64,000 bases of DNA from Acetivibrio mesophilus (GTDB taxonomy: Bacteria; Bacillota; Clostridia; Acetivibrionales; Acetivibrionaceae): positions 1 through 64,000 of the forward strand of contig NZ_RLII01000012.1 in assembly GCF_004102745.1 (NCBI RefSeq), written 5' to 3'. A model generated the notes under the pieces. That model was not told the DNA's origin and ran no database searches. It was given only the letters and a program-made list of their open reading frames with translations. Below are positions 36,465 to 45,115 of the stretch, piece after piece. Position 1 is the stretch's first letter; the number at the start of each line of letters is the position of its first letter. Made by a program: the position numbers and the translations under genes.

Positions 36465-37109
36465 TTATTTCTTTTTACGAAGTAAAAACATTATATCTAC
36501 ATTGTCATTATTCAGGTATTTAAATTTTTCTTCCTTTACCAGTTCTAGTCCAGGGTATCTATCAAGATATAGCTTTGAGAAATTGGTTTTCCAGAGAAGG
36601 TCATTGTTGCCCCTATACTTTACTTCCGTATAGTCATCGGCAAAATACTCAAGTCCCCAGATATATTCATTAGTACAGCGGTATATTTCATCAAGCACTC
36701 GGTTTATATTGTCGGGTGAAATATGGATTAATACTCCGCTGGTAAACACCATGTCAAAATATCCATCTTTAAAAGGTATATCATCCCCAACTCCCTGAAT
36801 GATATTTATCCCCTTGGTGAGACTCTTTGCCTTTTCCACAGCATATTGCTGAAGCTCTATTCCATATAGATTGCTAAATCCCATATTCTGAAGCATTCTC
36901 AGTTGGTTGCCTACGTTGCAGCCGACCTCCAGCACTCTCTTATTCTCCACCCCCAGTCCTGATAAGAAGCTATTGTTCATATCAAGCCTGCTTATGCCAT
37001 ATTCACTTATATAGAAGCCGTTAAGCTCTTCCGGACCAAATGTACACCTATCGGTATAATCCTTACCAAACTGGCCTGACCATGTGTTTTCCTGCAGATT
37101 ATCCCTCAT
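36465..37109 (-). CDS. Pseudaminic acid biosynthesis-associated methylase
   Basis: The 214-residue class I methyltransferase has motif I VLEVGCNVGNQLRML and a family-typical layout (WSGQFGKDYTDR at the start, GVLIHISPDNI, GLEYFADDY, WKTNFSKLYLDRYPGL). It matches the methylase family named for association with pseudaminic acid genes. It lies 30 bases upstream of the cytidylyltransferase gene and supports methylation of the sugar. Confidence 0.83.
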   Translation of the reverse strand: MRDNLQENTWSGQFGKDYTDRCTFGPEELNGFYISEYGISRLDMNNSFLSGLGVENKRVLEVGCNVGNQLRMLQNMGFSNLYGIELQQYAVEKAKSLTKGINIIQGVGDDIPFKDGYFDMVFTSGVLIHISPDNINRVLDEIYRCTNEYIWGLEYFADDYTEVKYRGNNDLLWKTNFSKLYLDRYPGLELVKEEKFKYLNNDNVDIMFLLRKKK

Positions 37110-37125
37110 ATTCTCTTCCTCCCTT

Positions 37126-38532
37126 TTATTTTGCTGCCACTTTCAAAGCATTATGCTTATAATGTACTGTTTTTATAAGCTTCTCATCCTCAAGTCCAAG
37201 CTTCAATTTATTGGATATCCTCTTGAGATTTATTTTTACTATATCTTCTATGGTCCTCTGTTCCATACCGGTAAGATTAATCCTAAAATCCTGCCTGTCA
37301 CCAGAATTCAAAAGATATTCCTCTACATCCTTGATGGCATTGGTTTCCCTTGCATATTCAAATACAGGGGTGCCAGGAAGGGGTATCAAATATCCTACGC
37401 TTGGGTAGATATCCGCATCATAGCAACAATCAAAAGTTTCTTGCAAAGTCTTTTCCGTCTCCTGAGGATACCCTATTACAAGGCTTGTCCAAACCGCCAG
37501 CCCCGCCTTCCTCAACACCCTCGTCTGCTCAATAAATTCATCCTTTTTTAGCTTCTTATTCATAGCCCTTAAGATTTCTTGATTTGCAGATTCAAGGGAA
37601 TAGCCGAGTCCAACACATCCAGCTTCTTTTAACTTTCTGGCAATGCCGATATCCTTCTCCTTAAATAGATTTCCTCTGCAGCAGGCCTTCCAGAATATAC
37701 CCAGGTCATATTCCAGAAGAGTATCCACAAACTCCTCACACTGTTTTATTGAATAAAAGGTAAGCTCATCAAATAGATTTACATAGTTTATCCCATACTT
37801 TTCTTTGAGAAGTTTCATTTCGTCGCATACTGACTTGGGAGAACGAACTCTGTACTTGTCTTCTTTAAAAACGTGATAGCAAAATGTGCAGTTGAATGCA
37901 CAACCCCTAGCAGTATTTACAGGAAGCGACCGGAGATCTTCATACGGAACCGGATAAGGTTCATTCATGTATACCTTGCTTTTTTCAATATATAAATCTA
38001 TATCAAACAAATCCCAGTTTATAAAAGGAATGCTGTCGACATCTCTTATTGCCTCCCTTTTGGGTGTCTTAAAAATCCTTCCGTCCTTTTTATAATATAT
38101 TCCTTTTACCTTTGCGAGATCCTCGTTAGTTTCTAAAGCTTTTAAAACTTCAATATCTGTTATGTCTCCCTCTCCTATAACTGCAATATCTGCTTCAGTC
38201 TTTTCAAGCAGGAGCTCAGGTACAGATGATGCCACCGAATTTCCCACAATTATAGGCACATTTTTGTATTTCTTAATCATACTGCACAGTTTTTTTACTT
38301 GTTTATATCCTGTTACGATACAGCCCATTGCAGCCACATCATAATCTTTTTCTCTTATCATGCTTTCAACTTCATCATCACTGTAGCGATGGGCATCGAT
38401 ATCAAGTATTTCCAGCTCATAGCCGGCATTGTAAATTGCCGTAGCTATATAAGCCAGTCCTAAAGGCGGCAAAAGAGTCGGTGACTCAGCTCTTAATGAA
38501 ATATTTATCAACAGTATCTTCAATTTTATCAC
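37126..38532 (-). CDS. B12-binding-domain radical SAM enzyme
   Basis: The 468-residue protein has an N-terminal cobalamin-binding-type Rossmann domain (about 1-140; LPPLGLAYIATAIYNAGYEL) but no DxHxxG motif. A radical SAM barrel follows, with the cluster motif CAFNCTFC after NTARG. The C-terminus has SLVIGYPQETEKTL and LIPLPGTP, typical of this superfamily, whose members often methylate unactivated carbon or phosphorus. In a pseudaminic acid locus it may C-methylate the sugar or its acyl group. It lies between the methylase and pseB genes. Confidence 0.82.
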   Translation of the reverse strand: MIKLKILLINISLRAESPTLLPPLGLAYIATAIYNAGYELEILDIDAHRYSDDEVESMIREKDYDVAAMGCIVTGYKQVKKLCSMIKKYKNVPIIVGNSVASSVPELLLEKTEADIAVIGEGDITDIEVLKALETNEDLAKVKGIYYKKDGRIFKTPKREAIRDVDSIPFINWDLFDIDLYIEKSKVYMNEPYPVPYEDLRSLPVNTARGCAFNCTFCYHVFKEDKYRVRSPKSVCDEMKLLKEKYGINYVNLFDELTFYSIKQCEEFVDTLLEYDLGIFWKACCRGNLFKEKDIGIARKLKEAGCVGLGYSLESANQEILRAMNKKLKKDEFIEQTRVLRKAGLAVWTSLVIGYPQETEKTLQETFDCCYDADIYPSVGYLIPLPGTPVFEYARETNAIKDVEEYLLNSGDRQDFRINLTGMEQRTIEDIVKINLKRISNKLKLGLEDEKLIKTVHYKHNALKVAAK

Positions 38533-38557
38533 CCTTTGCTATTTTTTATTAAAGAAG

Positions 38558-39556
38558 TTAAATTAATTTTTCTCTGACAAGCAGCTCTTTTACTTGAGAT
38601 TTACTGAGAACCTTTTCTCGTTCAGAGCTATAATTGCTTATGGCTGCCTTTCTGGCATTTGTGTAGGAATTTTCATCAAATGGCGGTTTTATCACATACA
38701 TATCATTCAGTTCAATTGCTTTTGTCGATTCATCCTCCGACATAAGTTCCTCGTACATCTTTTCACCGGGTCTTAACCCAATTTTCTTAATCTCTATCTT
38801 TTTTGAATCAAGATTATTCTTTTTGCAGACATCCTCAATAACCACCTCTGCCAAATCTTTCAACCGGATTACAGGCATTTTCAGCACAAAAACCTCTCCA
38901 CCTTTTGCAATGCTGCATGCTTTTATGGTAAGTTCCACTGCCTGTGAAAGGGACATCATAAATCTGGTCATTTCCGGCTCGGTTACTGTTATATATCCCT
39001 TTTCCAAAACCTGCTGCTTAAAAAGAGGAATAACAGAGCCCCTTGAGCCCATTACATTTCCAAATCTGACTGAAGCAAACACAGTACCAGCGTCCCCTTT
39101 TGCGTAGTAGGATGAGGACATAAGCCTTTCTGCCAAGAGCTTTGTCGCACCCATCGTGTTGGTTGGAGAAACCGCTTTGTCACTGCTGGTATAAACAACT
39201 TTTTTTACCTTATTTGCCATAGCACAGGCTATTACATTCTGACTTCCAATAACATTAGTCTTTACAGCTTCAAAGGGATTATATTCGCATGCGGGCACAT
39301 GCTTTAGGGCAGCGAGATTAAACACAATATCGACACCGTTCATCGCCCTGTCCAATCGTTCCTCTTCTCTAACGTCTCCGATGAGATATCTAATATTGGA
39401 ATTATCCCTGAACTTTTCTGCAAGTAGAAACTGCTTGTACTCATCTCTGCTGTAAACTCTGATTACAGCAGGATTTTCAGTTAGAATACGTTCAATCAGA
39501 GCCTGTCCGATAGACCCTGTCCCTCCGATAACCAATATCTTTTTGTCTTTAAACAT
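38558..39556 (-). CDS. pseB: PseB-type UDP-GlcNAc 4,6-dehydratase
   Basis: The 332-residue short-chain dehydrogenase has GGTGSIGQAL at the NADP site, SRDEYKQF, NLAALKHVPACEYNPFEAVK and FGNVMGSRGSV, all conserved in PseB/FlaA1. The active-site run is SSDKAVSPTNTMGATK. The Asp and Lys are kept, but the usual Tyr (NLYGATK in Campylobacter PseB) is Met. Met at this place occurs in WbpM/PglF-like and Bacillus Pen-like enzymes. The overall match and short soluble form keep it in the Pse pathway. It overlaps the downstream end of the second maf gene by 8 bases. Confidence 0.88.
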   Translation of the reverse strand: MFKDKKILVIGGTGSIGQALIERILTENPAVIRVYSRDEYKQFLLAEKFRDNSNIRYLIGDVREEERLDRAMNGVDIVFNLAALKHVPACEYNPFEAVKTNVIGSQNVIACAMANKVKKVVYTSSDKAVSPTNTMGATKLLAERLMSSSYYAKGDAGTVFASVRFGNVMGSRGSVIPLFKQQVLEKGYITVTEPEMTRFMMSLSQAVELTIKACSIAKGGEVFVLKMPVIRLKDLAEVVIEDVCKKNNLDSKKIEIKKIGLRPGEKMYEELMSEDESTKAIELNDMYVIKPPFDENSYTNARKAAISNYSSEREKVLSKSQVKELLVREKLI

Positions 39557-40955
39557 ATTGATTCCCGCTTTCTTTCAGTATAGATTTAATTTCTTCTTCA
39601 AAATTAAAACTCTTCTTTAGATAATCGGAAATTACATCCCTTAACTTGATATGTTTCATTCCTTCTATATAAGCTCCACCTTCGGTTGCATTTATAAATA
39701 TTCTTTGCTCTTTTTCTATCCTATTTTCAATCCAGTATTTATAACTCAAATATCCAAAGGATGTATACAGTATCTCTCCATTTTGCCCTTTTACCCTTCT
39801 CATGTTTTTTAACTCCTGCGTGTAAATACTGGCATGGCTGCCATGCTGGGCATGGTTTTTTCCATCCACATACGCTAAGTCTTGTCCCACTAATATAATA
39901 GGATTTCCTCCCATTTTAATAGCTATATCCAGTATGGTGGTCGCAACCGACCCTCCCGAATCCACCACATATTCCGAACCATCATTATACTTTCCATAAT
40001 AAGCCACCAATTTGGGGCCTAAATAGTGCGAAATAGTATAGGAGGCAGCTGTAGCCAGATAAATAAGGGGAATTCCGATATTTTCGTATCCCTTTATCTG
40101 GTTGTAGGTTTCCTTTTGCGGGTCAATAATGGCAAAGAAATCCGGCACTATATTTCTCATTAGCAGGGGTCTTAGGGCAGAACCCGCTGAGATAATAAGC
40201 GCCCTATCCTTGGCTTCTTTCAGCAAATCTATATTTTTCTCAAGAGAAGGTCCGGTAGATACAATAATTATTGGAACATTCTTAAACTTGTCAAAAAGAA
40301 TCCCTGCATTTGGACTGTTTAGCTTTAAGTTCTCACTTGCATTATTATGCAGGGTATTATCATAATCATCGGTAAGACTCTTCTTAAGATTCCAATTTTC
40401 CATTACAAATTTGAAATATTCATTTTCGTCAGGAATTGCTTTCAATGAGGCGGGATGCGTTATAAAATTAAATTTATTATAGTTATCATCCATTAATCTC
40501 CTGACTCTTTTCGAGATATGGACAACATCCTTTGAAACAATCAGGGAAATGCATGGATTTTCCAGAATAGATACTAAGTCCATATTCTCCAAGGCTGACC
40601 TAAAAACCATCAAATTGTTTTCTACTACATACAGCCTGCTATCAGGCCCCAAAAGTCCGGCAATTTTCTCCAAATGATAACCCAATCCAAATCCGTACAG
40701 AATATGGACTGAAAATTCCGGCTTATATTGTTCTTGGGCAAATCTCTCTGCTTCAATATCCGGATGATATTTACTGTGCAAAAAAAAGCTTTTATTCTCT
40801 CCATATAAACTTTGAGTCACCTTTAAAGTCTTTTGACCTTCGCTATTTTCTACAATATGGTACGTATTAGAATTAACATGAACATCCTTTATTTCATTAT
40901 ATATATCCGGATATCTTTTCTTCAGCAACTCCAGATTATTCTGTAGCATTGTCAT
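39549..40955 (-). CDS. Motility accessory factor (Maf) glycosyltransferase 2
   Basis: The 468-residue protein belongs to the Maf/DUF115 family that transfers nonulosonic acid to flagellin. Core motifs are PIIIVSTGPSLEKN, IISAGSALRPLL, DFFAIIDPQ and ILVGQDLAYVDGKNHA. GGGAG precedes the ATG at 9 bases. It is coupled by overlap to the small helical protein gene upstream and to pseB downstream. It differs strongly from the first Maf in length, so the two may serve different sites or sugars. Confidence 0.9.
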   Translation of the reverse strand: MTMLQNNLELLKKRYPDIYNEIKDVHVNSNTYHIVENSEGQKTLKVTQSLYGENKSFFLHSKYHPDIEAERFAQEQYKPEFSVHILYGFGLGYHLEKIAGLLGPDSRLYVVENNLMVFRSALENMDLVSILENPCISLIVSKDVVHISKRVRRLMDDNYNKFNFITHPASLKAIPDENEYFKFVMENWNLKKSLTDDYDNTLHNNASENLKLNSPNAGILFDKFKNVPIIIVSTGPSLEKNIDLLKEAKDRALIISAGSALRPLLMRNIVPDFFAIIDPQKETYNQIKGYENIGIPLIYLATAASYTISHYLGPKLVAYYGKYNDGSEYVVDSGGSVATTILDIAIKMGGNPIILVGQDLAYVDGKNHAQHGSHASIYTQELKNMRRVKGQNGEILYTSFGYLSYKYWIENRIEKEQRIFINATEGGAYIEGMKHIKLRDVISDYLKKSFNFEEEIKSILKESGNQYV

Positions 40956-41319
40956 TGTCCAATACTCCCTTTATGCTCGTAAGTTGTTTCCGCCATATGT
41001 TCACCATAGGTAATAGCTCATATTCCAGCAAATCACTAAGCAAAACATAATCCATATTTTCATAGGCCTCTGATATTTCTCTCAATACGGAATTTGCCTG
41101 CGAGATATCCATCGGATGATCTCCGTGTATATCCTTTGTTCCATCTATGGCCTGAGTAAGCCATTCAATCCCTTCTACCAGGTCAATCATCATTCTTGTC
41201 GCTATATCTTCCCTTCCGCTCTGAAAAAATTCTATTATCTGCTCTACTCCTTCGGAAGCTTTTAGAATATATTCAGCTGCCGTACCAACAATTTCCCTTT
41301 TCAAGGCATACTGAGACAT
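40936..41319 (-). CDS. Small helical protein between the two maf genes
   Basis: The 127-residue protein is predicted all-helical, with many acidic residues and no membrane helix or known motif. Its start overlaps the end of the first maf gene by 19 bases and its end overlaps the start of the second by 20 bases. GGAGGGGG precedes the ATG. The tight coupling suggests it works with the Maf enzymes, perhaps as a partner or chaperone. Confidence 0.7.
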   Translation of the reverse strand: MSQYALKREIVGTAAEYILKASEGVEQIIEFFQSGREDIATRMMIDLVEGIEWLTQAIDGTKDIHGDHPMDISQANSVLREISEAYENMDYVLLSDLLEYELLPMVNIWRKQLTSIKGVLDNDNATE

Positions 41320-43226
41320 TTTACCCCCTCCTTTTTGTCAATATCTTCCATTATTTTCTTTGATAAATCGTCTATCAAAACAATTTTTTCCTTTACATCG
41401 GTATACTGCATAAGCAACCCCTCATACAGGTATTTTAATTTTTCCTGCATATCGGATATATTATCTATTTTTCTTTCCCTTTCATTCTTAATAGCCTGAA
41501 TAAAATACTTGCTTATAGGCTCAACAAAATATTTATACAGGTCGCAGCTCTCAATTTCATCCGTTAACCTGTCAATTTCTTTCCACTTATCATGGTGAGT
41601 ATCTTTGATATTATTTAATATATCGAGAATTAAATCTACTCTCTTTATAGCTTTTTTTCTTATTTGACTACTTTGATTGTGAATATTTTCTAAAATATTT
41701 TTAATTTTAGATTCTTTGTCTTTTACTTTTTCTGCTTCAAATACCTCTTCAAATTTTTTATCCAGGATTTCTTTAATATCGTATTCCTCTGTACAATACC
41801 TATCTATAATTTCCTTTAAAGGCTTATTCTCCATTCCTTTTATGGGCAATCCGCCTTCGGAACCATTCAAATATAACCTGTCCGAATAGTTCCTTATATA
41901 TTCCTCAAAATAATACCTTATTGAAAGCATACTCTCCGTCGTGTATACATCATTACCATAAATATCTTTCTCAAGAACATAATATTTGGTCTGTTTTTCT
42001 ATATGCTCACGGATATGCCTGTCCTGTTCCTGCTTTAATACTGCACCCTCTGCATAGCCTTCCATGTTTGGATAGGACAAATTTTGACCTATAACAATTA
42101 TCGGATTGCATCCCATATACCTTGCCATATCCAGAGATAAATTTGATACGGAAGAACCGGAGAGCAAGCATTCCGCGCCTTCTACCCCCATTTCTTTGTC
42201 AAGCCAGTCTTCGTAGTCTAATACATTGGTCTTAAAATATATTTTTGGTCCTTTATAGTTCTTTAATCCGTCATAATGAACCGAAAGAGTGTAGGCAAAG
42301 TAAATTTCATCGGATTTGACGCTGTTAAATATTCGACTTTCTCCCTCGCCGCCATCCACACCAACCATAATATGGGGTGTAATCCCCTTACTTTCCAAAA
42401 TATTAAGAGAAGAGCCGGCAGAAATGATAATAGCTTTATTGTATAAATCTTTTAAGAGATGTACATTTTTATTCAACGCCGGACCTGCAGAAACAACAAT
42501 CGCAGGGATGTTGGTAAAAGCAGATTTGTATCCCTTGATGTGCGCACTTTTTGTCAACTGCCACATTCCCTCAAACAAATTGGTTAACCATGTTTCCGCA
42601 AAAAAAACACTGGTATTGATATTTATTTGATGCAACCTTGCAAATTTTACATAATCCCTTATTAAATCCAACCACCAGTCCTCATAAACTTTTCTATAAC
42701 TTAATAATTCACTAAATTCTACGCTGTCTATCTGACCTTCTTCCCTGAGAGATAAGAATATCCTTCCAATCTCTTCGGTATCTTCACTGACTACAAACAA
42801 TATATTCTCATTTAATAACAAGGATGTAATGTCTCTTGTGTTAAGAAGCTTTAAGAACACATTCCTATCCGGTTCAATAATAATTTTGTTTTTGTCCGGA
42901 TATTTTTTTTCAAGCTCTTCTATATGATATCCGCATCCAATACCTAAAACCGCAATTGTATCAAAACCTTTTAAATCAATTCTTTCTGCCCATCTAACCG
43001 CTTCTGTTTGAGGATCATATGTGCTATGCACAAAAAATGTGTGTTCCCCTTTTCTCACTCTAAAGTTTGGCATTCCGTTTTTTGACTTCTCAAGAGTAAC
43101 AATGCTGCAGTCATCATTGTTATTCTTACTCTCTAAATCCCTAGTGTTTAAATCTTCAAGAATCTGCGCCAAATATCGACTTTTCTTCTTTAAAGCCTCA
43201 ATATTAAGTCTGAATATGTCGTCCAT
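41301..43226 (-). CDS. Motility accessory factor (Maf) glycosyltransferase 1
   Basis: The start at 43226 is fixed by GGGAGG 7 bases upstream and gives 641 residues. The Maf core is clear: AVLGIGCGYHIEEL near the N-terminus, PAIVVSAGPALNKN, IISAGSSLNIL, MVGVDGGEGE and IVIGQNLSYPNMEGYAEG. A long helical C-terminal region (about 500-640) with many charged residues distinguishes it from the second Maf. It would attach pseudaminic acid to the flagellins encoded just upstream. A strong terminator stands between, so it needs read-through or another promoter. Confidence 0.9.
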   Translation of the reverse strand: MDDIFRLNIEALKKKSRYLAQILEDLNTRDLESKNNNDDCSIVTLEKSKNGMPNFRVRKGEHTFFVHSTYDPQTEAVRWAERIDLKGFDTIAVLGIGCGYHIEELEKKYPDKNKIIIEPDRNVFLKLLNTRDITSLLLNENILFVVSEDTEEIGRIFLSLREEGQIDSVEFSELLSYRKVYEDWWLDLIRDYVKFARLHQININTSVFFAETWLTNLFEGMWQLTKSAHIKGYKSAFTNIPAIVVSAGPALNKNVHLLKDLYNKAIIISAGSSLNILESKGITPHIMVGVDGGEGESRIFNSVKSDEIYFAYTLSVHYDGLKNYKGPKIYFKTNVLDYEDWLDKEMGVEGAECLLSGSSVSNLSLDMARYMGCNPIIVIGQNLSYPNMEGYAEGAVLKQEQDRHIREHIEKQTKYYVLEKDIYGNDVYTTESMLSIRYYFEEYIRNYSDRLYLNGSEGGLPIKGMENKPLKEIIDRYCTEEYDIKEILDKKFEEVFEAEKVKDKESKIKNILENIHNQSSQIRKKAIKRVDLILDILNNIKDTHHDKWKEIDRLTDEIESCDLYKYFVEPISKYFIQAIKNERERKIDNISDMQEKLKYLYEGLLMQYTDVKEKIVLIDDLSKKIMEDIDKKEGVKCLSMP

Positions 43227-43253
43227 AAGATCCTCCCGTCTGATAAATATTCT

Positions 43254-43289
43254 AAAAAAGGCCGGCAAGAATCTCTGCCGGCCTTTTTA
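43254..43289. terminator. Strong terminator between flagellin and maf
   Basis: GGCCGGCA (43260-43267) pairs with TGCCGGCC (43276-43283), flanked by A-run and T-run, so it works on both strands. It would stop most flagellin transcripts and keep maf expression low. Confidence 0.9.
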
Positions 43290-43319
43290 TCCAGTTAAAT
43301 TATAATTCTACATTATAAT

Positions 43320-44138
43320 TTAGCCCAATAACTGAAGAACTCCCTGCGGAACCTGGTTGGCCTGAGCCAACATTGCCGTAGCAGCCTGATTGAGAATATT
43401 ATTCTTTGTAAAGTTCATCATTTCCTGAGCCATGTCTACGTCTCTGATTCTTGATTCAGATGCCTGCAAGTTCTCTGCTGCTGTATCAAGGTTCTTTATT
43501 GTATGCTCCAACCTGTTCTGCTTAGCTCCAAGTTTTGCCCTTTCTTCGGATACTTTGCTGATCGCTGAATTGACCAGTGCAATAGTGTTTTGGGCTGAAC
43601 CGGATGATGCTACAGATAAAGCAGATGCTTTTACCCCTAAAGCCGTAGCTCTCATATCTTTTACTGTAATTGAGAGAGTCTCGCCTTTATTAGCTCCAAT
43701 CTGCAGTAACTTTCCACTTAAACTTCCAGTCAACAAGTTCTGAGTATTGAACTGAGTCTTTTCACCTATTCTTGTGATTTCAGCAGCCAACTCATTCAAC
43801 TCAAGTTTGATAGCACTTCTATCCTTTGTTACGTTGGTATCGTTTGCAGCTTGTACTGCAAGCTCTCTCATTCTTTGAAGTATGGAGTGAGTTTCTGTCA
43901 ATGCTCCTTCAGCTGTTTGTATCAATGAAATACCGTCTTGGGCATTTTTTGATGCCATTGTCAAACCTCTGATCTGAGCTCTCATTTTTTCGGAAATGGA
44001 CAAACCTGCTGCATCGTCTCCAGCTCTATTGATTCTGTAGCCTGATGACAATTTCTCCAGTGACTTTTCCTGTGACGATGCATTCACTTTTAACTGCCTG
44101 TGGGCGTTATACGCCATAATGTTATTATTGATTCTCAT
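43320..44138 (-). CDS. Flagellin (copy 1)
   Basis: The 272-residue protein is a short flagellin with intact D0/D1 ends: RINNNIMAYNAHRQLKVN at the N-terminus, the RAGDDAAGLSISEKMRAQIR helix, and the C-terminal NLDTAAENLQASESRIRDVD and VPQGVLQLLG. The middle (about 135-205) is small and rich in Ser, Thr and Ala, a likely place for O-glycosylation. Its first 186 bases and ribosome-binding site are identical to those of the second flagellin gene. An AGGA-loop hairpin precedes the ribosome-binding site. No promoter is obvious in the 95-base gap, so it may share the transcript of copy 2. Confidence 0.96.
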   Translation of the reverse strand: MRINNNIMAYNAHRQLKVNASSQEKSLEKLSSGYRINRAGDDAAGLSISEKMRAQIRGLTMASKNAQDGISLIQTAEGALTETHSILQRMRELAVQAANDTNVTKDRSAIKLELNELAAEITRIGEKTQFNTQNLLTGSLSGKLLQIGANKGETLSITVKDMRATALGVKASALSVASSGSAQNTIALVNSAISKVSEERAKLGAKQNRLEHTIKNLDTAAENLQASESRIRDVDMAQEMMNFTKNNILNQAATAMLAQANQVPQGVLQLLG

Positions 44139-44160
44139 AAATCATTCCTCCTTGATTTTC

Positions 44161-44176
44161 ATGGCATCCTTGCCAT
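44161..44176 (-). promoter_or_regulatory. Predicted CsrA-binding hairpin, flagellin copy 1 leader
   Basis: On the minus strand ATGGCA-AGGA-TGCCAT forms a 6-bp stem with an AGGA loop, the preferred CsrA target shape. It ends 7 bases before AAGGAGGA, the ribosome-binding site, which is itself a second GGA site. CsrA dimers commonly bridge two such sites and block translation. Confidence 0.75.
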
Positions 44177-44233
44177 ATTCTTCATCGAATAATGGTTGAT
44201 TAATCAAAATACTACTAATATACTAATAATATA

Positions 44234-45055
44234 CTATCCCAATAACTGAAGAACTCCCTGCGGAACCTGATTCGCTTGAGCCAGCATTGCCGTAGCAGCC
44301 TGATTAAGAATATTATTCTTTGTAAAGTTCATCATTTCTTGGGCCATATCTACGTCTCTAATTCTTGATTCAGATGCCTGCAAGTTCTCAGCTGCTGTAT
44401 CAAGATTCTTTATTGTATGCTCTAACCTGTTCTGTTTTGCTCCAAGTTTTGCCCTTTCTGTAGATACTGTGTTGATTGCGTCATTAATCTTTGTAATGGC
44501 TGATTGAGCTAATAAAGAACTGGAAACCTTTAAAGCTGATACCGAAAGCTTTGCAGCTGTCATTGTTCCTACTGCTATTGCCAAGGTCTCTCCTTTATTG
44601 GCACCTATTTGAACTGTAATTGCTTTCGAACCTGCCATTCCACCAGCCAAAAGTGTTCTGGTGTTGAATTGGGTTTTTTCAGCTATTCTGGTTACTTCTT
44701 CTGCCAACTGCTCTATTTCAAGAGCTATGGCACTTCTGTCCTTAGACACGTTGGTATCGTTTGCAGCCTGTACTGCAAGCTCTCTCATTCTTTGAAGTAT
44801 AGAGTGAGTCTCCTGCAATGCTCCTTCAGCTGTTTGTATCAATGAAATACCGTCTTGGGCATTTTTTGAAGCCATTGTCAAACCTCTGATCTGAGCTCTC
44901 ATTTTTTCGGAAATGGACAAACCTGCTGCATCGTCTCCAGCTCTATTGATTCTGTAGCCTGATGACAATTTCTCCAGTGACTTTTCCTGTGACGATGCAT
45001 TCACTTTTAACTGCCTGTGGGCGTTATACGCCATAATGTTATTATTGATTCTCAT
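44234..45055 (-). CDS. Flagellin (copy 2, promoter-proximal)
   Basis: The 273-residue flagellin is closely similar to copy 1 in both conserved ends and differs in the centre (about 115-205). It is the promoter-proximal copy: a sigma-D-type promoter (45186-45213), a 5'-terminal hairpin (45116-45178) and a CsrA-type hairpin (45078-45103) all lie in its leader. Filaments may contain both proteins. AAGGAGGA precedes the ATG. Confidence 0.96.
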   Translation of the reverse strand: MRINNNIMAYNAHRQLKVNASSQEKSLEKLSSGYRINRAGDDAAGLSISEKMRAQIRGLTMASKNAQDGISLIQTAEGALQETHSILQRMRELAVQAANDTNVSKDRSAIALEIEQLAEEVTRIAEKTQFNTRTLLAGGMAGSKAITVQIGANKGETLAIAVGTMTAAKLSVSALKVSSSLLAQSAITKINDAINTVSTERAKLGAKQNRLEHTIKNLDTAAENLQASESRIRDVDMAQEMMNFTKNNILNQAATAMLAQANQVPQGVLQLLG

Positions 45056-45077
45056 AAATCATTCCTCCTTGATTTTT

Positions 45078-45103
45078 CGCTTTGGAATCCTTTCCTTTAA
45101 GCG
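45078..45103 (-). promoter_or_regulatory. Predicted CsrA-binding hairpin, flagellin copy 2 leader
   Basis: On the minus strand CGCTT/AAGCG encloses GGAA-AGGA-TTCC, giving again an AGGA loop. It lies 8 bases before AAGGAGGA. Sequence differs from the copy 1 hairpin while loop and position are kept, as expected for a selected RNA-binding site. Confidence 0.75.
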
Positions 45104-45115
45104 TGTTAATTTTAT

